Shown: piece after piece, positions 56,708-64,000 of the stretch
Position numbering within the stretch: the first letter of the stretch is position 1
Layout of the letters: each line of letters opens with the position of its first letter
Assembly: GCA_024811115.1 (NCBI GenBank)
Contig: JAKOGH010000138.1
Location: forward strand, 62,001 to 126,000
DNA length: 64,000 bases
Source of the DNA: Terana coerulea
Taxonomy: Eukaryota; Basidiomycota; Agaricomycetes; Polyporales; Phanerochaetaceae
Reading direction: 5' to 3'
The notes under the pieces: generated by a model
Databases searched by the model: none
What the model was told of the DNA's origin: nothing
What the model saw: the letters and a program-made list of their open reading frames with translations, nothing else
Made by a program: the position numbers and the translations under genes

Positions 56708-57390
56708 GGCTTATTCTTTTCGACAACCCCATTGCTCGGAGAAACCCCAGCTTCCATACTGATATGGTATGCGGCGGGATTTGTTATGATAGGCGCTCAA
56801 CGCACGGCGGGCACGACAGAACACTGTCCGTTGCACTTGTTGCCAATCTCGAGTTCCGCACTGTCTGCAAGGGCTAAATAAATTCATATTAAACACAAGC
56901 CATTTATAACTTGCGCTTGGAGTACCATCGGGGTCTAATATCAATTAAGACCGGGCTCAAGCTGGGCTTGTCAACCTTCAGTAAGTAGTAGTTAGCAGCG
57001 TAAGTTGTGAGGTAGGTGTGGGTGATGTTACCACTTTGTATTAACTCTCTTAATTGATGTTGGACAACTATATTGTCCAACAGTGCTACCTGATTATAGG
57101 TTCTAATTGCAACGGGTTCTACTAAGGCATCTAAACAAAAATAAAGTACCAAGACATTTTGTGTTCAAGTAAGCCGCCAAATCCCTACGTACGTTCTGTA
57201 GGACAGACAGTGCATTCCATCTGGATTACAGAATTTTATAACGGCTTAGACTGCCTCAATTAGCCTCCTCGAAGAAGCCATCTGCCCGCCCTGATTTTCG
57301 GCGCTTGATGCCACGCGTCCCGCCGACTGCCATTTTGGGTAGGGTTTCTAACTTCCCTCGGAGAAATGGGGTTGTCGAAAAGAATAAGCC
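56708..57390. mobile_element. Non-autonomous Mutator-type (MULE) element
   Basis: Perfect 26-bp terminal inverted repeats starting GGCTTATTCTTTTCGACAAC at 56708-56733 and mirrored at 57365-57390. They are flanked by perfect 9-bp target-site duplications GCTTCAAAC at 56699-56707 and 57391-57399. A 9-bp duplication is diagnostic of Mutator-like transposons. The element is 683 bp and holds no transposase, only an 82-residue minus-strand frame. An imperfect palindrome TTGGACAACTATATTGTCCAA sits near 57058-57079. Confidence 0.85.
56904..57152 (-). CDS. Short frame inside the MULE-type element, unknown
   Basis: An 82-residue frame beginning MVLYFCLDALVEPVAIRTYN and ending PRWYSKRKL, with an even amino-acid composition and an LRELIQSGNITHTYLTTYAA segment. 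It does not look like a MULE transposase. It could be a captured gene fragment or chance. No signal peptide or membrane helix. Confidence 0.3.
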   Translation of the reverse strand: MVLYFCLDALVEPVAIRTYNQVALLDNIVVQHQLRELIQSGNITHTYLTTYAANYYLLKVDKPSLSPVLIDIRPRWYSKRKL

Positions 57391-57518
57391 GCTTCAAACC
57401 CAGTATTCAGAATTAACAAATGATGGACAGTCTAAAATACACAGCTAACAATGAGAAATCTACGTATACATAATCTAACACTCATACGGAATTTGGACAG
57501 AATGAGCAGTGAATTCAA

Positions 57519-58885
57519 CTAGACAACCTCAAATGCCTTCCCACCAGCACGAGCATCCAAGTTGACGACTTCACTGAGACCTAGAAATCAACGCAATTAA
57601 CACCCAATGTACAGTAGCGCAGACCAGTTGGTACTCACCCATGACCTCGAAGAACGCCTTCGGATCCATGCCCTGCGCGGAAGAGAAGTCCGTACCCGTC
57701 TTCTTCAGCGACCGCATCGCCGCACGAATGCCGTGTACGGCAGCAACACAGGACACCAGGGAGAAGATGATGATCTTCGCGCCAAAGTCCTCCGCCTCCT
57801 GACAGGTGAAAGAAGGCGTGAGGCCGCCGGAGATGACATTAACGAGCACGGGCTTAGGCGCAAGCGCTGCGACGGTGGACTTGAGTAGCTCCGAGGTCTT
57901 TACGCCCTCGATGAAGCACACATCCGCGCCTGCATCGGCTGCAAGCTTCAGCCGCACCAGCGCCTCGTCCATGCCCAGCACTTGCGCGGAATCCGTGCGC
58001 CCGATGATGACCTACCACCGATGTCAGTGGATAGCATCGAAAGATATTACGGCAGATGAGAGTACGTACGAAGTCCGAGCCGCCTGGCATGGAGTCGCGC
58101 GCAATGACAGCTGCGCGGATGCGAGTGATGAACTCTTCACGGGAGACGACTTGCTTGCCCATCAGGTGTCCACAGCGCTTGGTCTGCACCTGGTCCTCGA
58201 TGTGGCATGCCGCGAGGCCTGCGCGGATGTACTTCTGCACAGTGCGGCCAACCATGGCAGGGCCACCAAAGCTGTTGATTGCGATCAGCTAACTTTCCAA
58301 ACAAGTAGCAAGAAAGGAAGTTTACATACCCGGTGTCAGCATCAGCGATGACTGGTACCGTCGGGTCCAGCGAGGCGTGCATGGCACCCGCCTCGACGAA
58401 GTCGTTCAAAGTTGCGATGGCGAGGTCGGGCATACCAAGGCGGGAAGCGGTGGTTGCAGCCCCGCTGTAATGTTGTTAAAGATCAGTAGCTTTAGTGCAG
58501 ATAGAATAGCACGAACCTCTGGTACAGGCAAGTAAAGCCAGCCTCGAGAGCGCAACGGGCACTGATGCCATCGCAAATACCAGGCGCAACCTTCAATGTA
58601 TGTCATGAGAACCCAAGAAGCCCCGAACTGTGACCGGGGTACGTACGACAATGCCGGGCCTGGCGAGCATTTGGCGCAGGCGGGTGGCAGGGTTCAATGA
58701 AAGCGGGCCCTCCAGGAAGTTCTTGGGGTCAAGGCGGGCATTGTAGTAGACCTGCAGGTTCCGTGGGGCCTCCTCCGTGGATGGTGTGACCGCCGGGGCG
58801 CAGCAGCGGAGTCGACGAGCGTAGACACCTCAACCACAGTGGTAGTAACGGTGGGCTCAGAAGATCCGAAGAGGTCAAGGCCCAT
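57519..58885 (-). CDS. PEP mutase/isocitrate lyase superfamily enzyme
   Basis: A Mg-dependent enzyme cleaving or forming a C-C or C-P bond next to a carboxylate, most like fungal methylisocitrate-lyase-like or oxaloacetate-hydrolase-like proteins. The start is ATG at 58885 (MGLDLFGSSEPTVTTTVVEV). Exons follow with RLRQMLARPGIV, APGICDGISARCALEAGFTC, and VPVIADADTGY (metal-binding Asp). HIEDQVQTKRCGHLMGKQVV carries the KKCGH-like catalytic loop, here KRCGH. Then VIIGRTDSAQVLGMDEALVR and ADAGADVCFIEGVK, ending AFEVV and TAG at 57519. One frame break near 58795-58803 (GC-rich) separates the first 30 residues from VTPSTEEAPRNLQVYYN. Probable substrate unknown. Confidence 0.85.
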
Positions 58886-60205
58886 TATGGTCGAGGTTGG
58901 AGTGTTAGGTAGAAGGAGAGAGACCTGAGGCTTTGAAGCTGAGTGAGGAGAGAGGAGGAGGATGTGAGATGGGGAATGAGGATGTTGGAGATTTCGACCG
59001 CACCTATGTACTCTCTGCACAATACCAATCGACAGACGTCTCGATCGAATGGGAATATGTGTTCATACCTGCCAGCAGGACGATGGTGGAGTTCCAGACG
59101 GCGGACACGTTCTGCTTCCGAGCGCCGTTCCTCTCGCAGTGTAGAGGGCGTAGTAGGTAGGAGATGAAGCGGCGTTAACCTCCGGGGTGACAGGGCGTTG
59201 CAACAACGGAAGATAAATTATGGAGTGCTCTGCTCGGTTTCTTCCATACACGGCGGCGGGCGATCTTGGGCTGCGCCAGCTGGGCGTTCGAGTGCGTATA
59301 GCCGCAGTAGCTGACATTGAGTGCCACTATACTACAAATTCAGCGTTCTGTCTTGGAAAGCGCCCCGTGTGCTACCCTGGACGCCACGACGGATATGCTC
59401 ACTCCTCTTGCCCTTGCCGGTGCGGCAGTGCCTGGGTGCCAGCAGTAGGAGGAAGGTGGTCGACGCCAGCTGGCAGAACGTAGGACCTGCACCAGAAAAG
59501 ACCGGTTTTAGAGCGGGGAGGGGTAACATTTCGTCAACACTCACCACCGTGGCTAACGAAGCTGAGGAAGCTTAATCCTTCGGGTAAGACATTTGGGCCC
59601 GGTGAGCGCCAAGAGATGAGGGCACGCTTGCACGGCTTGACATTGTCACGACAGCGATGGGCATAGATTACGGACATCTATGGGAAGTCTCGATGTACAG
59701 CCTCAAGTTGCACATACAGTGCAGCAAGTCATCCGCCATCGCTGAGCGTCAGTGACAGCGTAGTATCGCCTATACATGTGTGAATAACGGCCCAAAGACG
59801 CACAAAAGACGGTCAGATACTCACAAGCTAAGTACAGAGTGCTTAAAGCACTGTAATATAATTACGTGGCTTCCAATTATAATTCGAGACGGTACACCTT
59901 CCGATGGTCACCTGAGAGAACCAAGTCGAGTTTGGAAAGGTTCAACCAAGACGCTGAGAGGGAGTTAGAACCATTCCGCGTAACTTACTAGTCCACGAAG
60001 TAGACCCAATTCGCGTCTTGTTTACAGCTATAGTAGTCCAGAGGTTCCGACCGAAGCAACATTGCGCTAAGCCACTTGATCGAAATCCTAGATAGTCGGA
60101 TTGACTGCGACTGTAGCTATACATTGACAGTAGGTGCATCCGGATCCATGCCGTTCTCTTCACCTCGCACTCGGACATGGAAACTTCCAGCAGCCTTTAG
60201 CGACA
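58886..60205. other. Intergenic, about 1.3 kb, no clear gene
   Basis: It contains the promoter of the PEP-mutase-family gene and the 3' flank of the membrane-protein gene. Plus-strand frames at 58933-59575 look random. No repeat or RNA recognised. Confidence 0.4.
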
Positions 60206-61358
60206 TCAGTGCTCCGTGTATTCTGGAGGAACATCGTCCAGGATATCCGACAGCGCCCCCGGTTCGTGGTTTGGCTCGTGTGCAGGTTGTCCTGCGGGTG
60301 TAAATCGGGTTCCGGAATCCGTGTGATAGGCAGTCGGTGCGAGCACTGGCGAAGGTGGATGAGTAGCTTTGCGACGGGCTCGCAAATCCACAGGATCCTC
60401 GGCAGTATGCAGGGTGCTGCTGCCGGCAATTGAGGAGCCTAAGCGTTTGTAATTGTTCGTAGGTATGGCCGCTCCTAGAGGAAGTTGGGGCGATAGTTGA
60501 GTGTGCGAAGACGCCGCTGGATGACTTGCTGTGTGTGAATCGTACGGCTGGACCTGTATAGCTGGGTTTGGTGACGGTGGTTTCGCTTCTGCAAGAATTG
60601 GGTCAGCAATCGTCAAGTTAGATTTAAAGCGAATGTAGCACACCACGATCGATGGACTCTCGCCTACTTGCGGAACGATAGAAGGTGGTTCCATGCTTGC
60701 GACGTCTCCCGCAGAGGAAATACAATCCGAGTGGCGTTATGACAATCAAAGCAGCTCCTCCAATAACCCCTCCTACAATTGGACCGACAGGCGTAGAGGA
60801 TTTCGTGGAGCTACCCAGTGGGCTGCTCGACATTGAAGGAGTAGGGATTCCAGATTGCAAATACGACATTGAGGTGGTGGAGGATGCCGTCGGGAGGGGG
60901 ATGTATCCGATATAATCGAATAAAAATGGAGCAGGGTTGGTAGCACCAGTCACGTTGACTATCAAAGTATGTTCCGAGGCGGATAGCCCTTGCTGCAGAA
61001 AGAACGTTTGTTGATAGGCCGTTTGTGTGAGATTACTTGGGGCAGTGAAAGTAGTAGGCGACGCTCCATCGAGGATATAGGATGAAGCCGGAGGTGCAGA
61101 ACCATTCACGGGACTGAGGGCTCCTACAACCCCTACACCGGTGCCTACGTAGAGAAAGTCATGTTTAGTCCTTGAGCCATTCAGGTAAGCTGACGTACCA
61201 TTAAACTTGAATACGATGTTCGCACCAACCTCCGGGGTGAATGACAAGGTAGCATTTACCGCACTCGAGATTGAAAATAGGTGAGTCCAGTCACCGCTGT
61301 ATTGTAGTAAATCGGCATTCGGCTGGTCGTCTACGACAGCGACATTAGTACTGGACAT
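60206..61358 (-). CDS. Single-pass Ser/Thr-rich membrane protein, basidiomycete type
   Basis: The start is ATG at 61358 (MSSTNVAVVDDQPNADLLQY). About 160 residues form a beta-rich ectodomain (SGDWTHLFSISS, ANIVFKFNGTSAYLNGSRTK, SEHTLIVNVTGATNPAPFLF) with several N-glycosylation sites. A Ser/Thr stalk, one membrane helix (GPIVGGVIGGAALIVITPLG) and the stop-transfer CGRRRKH follow. A phase-1 intron precedes a Pro/Ser-rich cytoplasmic tail of about 130 residues ending PPEYTEH, with TAG or equivalent at 60206. There is no classical signal peptide; the helix may act as the anchor. Such proteins are numerous in Agaricomycetes; function unknown. Confidence 0.8.
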
Positions 61359-61715
61359 GAGTCGCTGCCGTTCGAGTTATTTCGGTATGACGAAGAGCTT
61401 GCGAGCGAGTAGCACACCACAGTACAGTCTGGAGAGACTGTGGTGGTGGTCTCAGTCGACCAAAGAGGATGGTTTGTCTCGGGATCCATGCCGTCCGAGT
61501 GTGTCGCCGCCAACCCCCACCGTCCTCTTCTGATTCAAGTGCACGAGTGACGGAGAGAGCGGGCGTCAGTTGGCGGGTTTCACTGGCAGGTCGGGATTGA
61601 TGGGATCAGTGTGTGCGTCTGTGGGTGGTGACCAAGCTTGATTCCGTCAGCTGCTCTCCGCATGCCCGCAAGCGGGGATCGTGTGTCTCTTTCTCTTTCA
61701 TCGACCACGCGCAGG
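61359..61715. other. Divergent promoter region
   Basis: It lies between the starts of the membrane protein and the dioxygenase gene. It has a pyrimidine-rich tract (about 61687-61700) just before the latter's ATG. No other feature. Confidence 0.5.
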
Positions 61716-62660
61716 ATGGCGCCGCCTTCAGACGTGAAAGAGGTCGTAGAGTCTGAGATCAAGTAAGTAAAGCTTGGGGGCGATTCTAAGCTGGTTCTTG
61801 CTGACTAGGAACTCACTTTGGTAGGGAGTGGCATTTCCGTACGTCTCTCGCCGCAGCAGCTTGCTTTCATCGTTACGGAGGAGTAACGATGCTCGACAGA
61901 TATCTACTTTCACCAGCGGAATGCAAGCGAGCACCAGGAGGCTCTGGAGCTTCGTGATGCCGTGCTACGTCTCAGGAGAGATGGTGCTTTCATCGCTGTC
62001 CCACTATTTCGTGTCAACACTGGCCCTATGGGGCCTCACCCTGTCGGTGGGTACCATGTTTTTATCTACGTGTGGCATATGTACAAAACATTTGCAGGCT
62101 CCTACGAAATATGGTGCCCCTCAGAGTCCTTTGTCTCTGTGTACTCCTACTTGTGCATGAACCGAGGAAACCTCAGGTGCGGGGGACATACTACGCTTTC
62201 ATTCATGGCCCACAATGATTCAATACGTCGCCCTTAGCGTCCTAGTCCACCCTCTTACTAAGGAAGAGGTATGTGGCTTTTTGACATGCCTGTTTCCTCA
62301 CCTCATTCGTTGACTTGACAGAGAAAGTACGCTGGGTATGAAGCTTATGTGCAAATCACATGCTGAGATGACGCCTTCAGGGATCACGAAATTCGTAACG
62401 CCTGGATCGGACCCGCGTTCCCTCTAGACCTATCTTTCTTGCCAGTCAAGAGCGAAGAGGTGCCCTTGCAGTACCCGAGCCTCAGTACGTCTGCCAGACA
62501 ATGCATGCATACCATGTTAGTCAGATGACGTTCGTTCGTAGAGCTGGGCTACTCGTCCGTGAGCCCTGGAATGTCACTCGAGGACCGCAAGAAACTGGGT
62601 GCCAGAGTCGAGGAAATCTTGAAGGATGAAAAGGAGGCTGCTAAAGCACCCCGGGATTAG
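61716..62660 (+). CDS. DOPA 4,5-dioxygenase family protein (DODA-like)
   Basis: Extradiol ring-cleaving dioxygenase fold. The best-known fungal member (Amanita muscaria) opens L-DOPA on the way to betalain-type pigments; most homologues have no known substrate. The start is ATG at 61716 (MAPPSDVKEVVESEIK). Introns are spliced to give EWHFHIYFHQRNASEHQEA, RRDGAFIAVPLFRVNTGPMG, PHPVGSYEIWCPSESFVSVY, VLVHPLTKEERKDHEIRNAW and GPAFPLDLSFLPVKSEEVPL. It ends DEKEAAKAPRD and TAG at 62658. Metal-site His candidates are in HFH, GPHP and VHPLT. Six introns, no frame break. About 200 residues, normal for the family. Confidence 0.9.
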
Positions 62661-63506
62661 GTGCTGTAGACGTTGAGGAACTTCAACGACGGATCCTTCG
62701 ATTACCATGGCTCCCTGGCTTGTGTGTTATAGGTGTAAGGGCCTTGCTGACTCGGAATAGCTCCGAAATGCAGCGCCTCTTGCATTTGGAAATGTTACTC
62801 ATCGTAGCCCAGAACGCTCTCACTGCACTGTGTTGTCTTTCTTGGATATTGCACTGTCTGCTCAGAGCCTTGAGCGCCATACCAAAACAGCCGATAACCG
62901 TTTACTAGCACTACTACTAACATCAAGGTGCGTTTCACGATTGCTCATGCTCCACGCACGCTGATGTATCAATGATTTCTGTTAGTAAGTTATGTAATTA
63001 ATGGGGCACACGGCCGAGGCGCATTCTAACTTGAATGGAAAATATTTGCATTCGCCTCCGAGGCAGTGTGATACACAGTCACGTACTCACAGACACTTAC
63101 TCCAACTCCGTGCTAGCCTGCGCTCAGCCACAGTCGGGACATTGCGCCAAAAACCTCAGGGCCCTAGCGACCCCTGTGCAACCTACGTCAAGGGCGACTA
63201 GTTTGATGCAGCCTATGCTTAGGCGACGACTGGGCTGATTACGATCAGGTAATAATTGATGTTGAAGGGTGCCATATCGCACCGCACAACACAGCCCTAG
63301 GAACCCAGTACTCTATTCTCTCTGCGTGAACACAGCCCTCGGTACGCTTGGCAGGCTCATTCTACCGGCAGGAGAAGCGCATGATGATATAATATGATGG
63401 GTTGTAGAGCGCGCGTGGCAATGTTGAGGATATAAAACCAGGGTGAGGAGTCGGTACGCTGACTATCATTGTATCCTGCCAGTGTCTCTCCTTGCACTCG
63501 CTCATC
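62661..63506. other. Intergenic
   Basis: AT-rich at 62985-63005, with the promoter of the last gene at about 63360-63506 (possible TATA-like GGATATAAAA at 63428). No gene seen. Confidence 0.45.
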
Positions 63507-64000
63507 ATGTTTTCAGCCTTATTTCTGCCATTGAGTCTCGTTCTCGCACAGCACGCCGCATTGGGTGCCTCATATTCCACCAGCTCGCCGCCAAACACCC
63601 TCGTCCTCTCATACCCTGCAGGAGACGTCACCGCCGGCCAGTCAATTACTCTCGGCGCCGACGACCCAGACATAACGCAGCAGTTCCACGGCTTCGCGCT
63701 CAACACCAGCATCGCGCTGGTCGCCCCCAATGGCACGCATATACCCGTAGTATCCGGCAGCAATGGGCTGGGCGAGCCTGGGAGCAACACATGCTCGGGC
63801 ACTGGCGGGGAGGCTTCGCCGGGACCACTTGGCCAGTGAATGACACGGGATTGTAAGTTCGCATCGCTCGGTGTCTTGTGTTCTTGTGGTCGAGTTCCTA
63901 ACACCAGTCACGCCGCAGGTACACCGCGGTTTGGAACGTGACATACGGGACAAGCGCGGATGTGGCGATTGCGAACGCCACGCCCTGCGACCTTTCCAGG
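63507..64000 (+). CDS. Secreted protein of unknown function, 3' end outside the window
   Basis: The start is ATG at 63507 with a signal peptide (MFSALFLPLSLVLAQHAALG). The mature part is beta-rich: NTLVLSYPAGDVTAGQSITL and TSIALVAPNGTHIPVVSG. One frame break at the G4 run 63807-63810: adding one G joins TCSGTGG to FAGTTWPVNDTGLYTAVW across an intron (about 63853-63919, GTAAGT...CAG). The rest continues TYGTSADVAIANATPCDLS to the window edge. The pattern is like Ser/Gly-rich secreted or GPI-type surface proteins of basidiomycetes. I do not recognise a domain. Confidence 0.65.

Noticed and set aside
56395..56757. Minus-strand frame of 120 residues near the MULE element
   Set aside because: It crosses the element boundary and has low-complexity composition with no conserved motif.

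Overview
This window is eukaryotic and almost certainly from a basidiomycete fungus, most likely an agaricomycete. Genes are dense and lie on both strands. Nearly all are split by short introns of about 48-70 bp with GTRNGY donors and YAG acceptors. tRNA-Phe and tRNA-Arg carry introns after the anticodon. Several families are typical of wood- or litter-decay basidiomycetes: GH31, a PL14-like protein, a NodB deacetylase, a DODA-type dioxygenase, DUF6699 proteins and single-pass Ser/Thr-rich membrane proteins. The window opens inside a GH31 alpha-glucosidase gene and closes inside a secreted-protein gene.

Layout. 0-8 kb: GH31 alpha-glucosidase; a head-to-head pair serving mitochondrial gene expression (mitoribosomal protein S33 and the SUV3 RNA helicase); a small secreted protein; a conserved unknown. 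8.3-13 kb: a Helitron on the minus strand with Rep and PIF1-type helicase domains. 13.5-18.6 kb, all minus strand: an unrecognised multi-exon gene, a nuclear-looking low-complexity protein and mitochondrial tryptophanyl-tRNA synthetase. 20-33 kb: NAA35 (NatC), NTH1 (base excision repair), THI20 (thiamine), tRNA-Phe, a hAT-type MITE, tRNA-Arg, a methyltransferase and REV1 (translesion polymerase). 33.7-36.2 kb: a tandem pair of Rab1/YPT1-like GTPases made by a local duplication that included the promoter; the second copy has diverged. 36.5-48.3 kb: a cysteine-rich membrane protein, calcipressin (RCAN), CCDC124/Lso2, two neighbouring DUF6699 paralogues and ALG2. 48.7-64 kb: PL14-like protein, NodB deacetylase, APC amino-acid permease, tRNA-Glu, a Mutator-type MITE, a PEP-mutase/isocitrate-lyase family enzyme, a membrane protein, a DODA-family dioxygenase and a secreted protein.

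How the genes relate. Most are independent housekeeping loci, as expected of a fungal chromosome arm. Local logic is visible in the shared S33/SUV3 promoter, the Rab duplication, the DUF6699 pair and the adjacent PL14-like and deacetylase genes. The accessory DNA consists of one Helitron and two non-autonomous DNA elements with intact terminal inverted repeats and target-site duplications.

An important caution. At least fifteen otherwise well-formed genes or exons break frame by exactly one base. Most breaks are repaired by changing a run of identical bases by one. This looks like run-length error in the assembly, so the broken genes here are probably intact in the organism. I found no CRISPR, no prokaryotic-style operon and no convincing new defence-like system.
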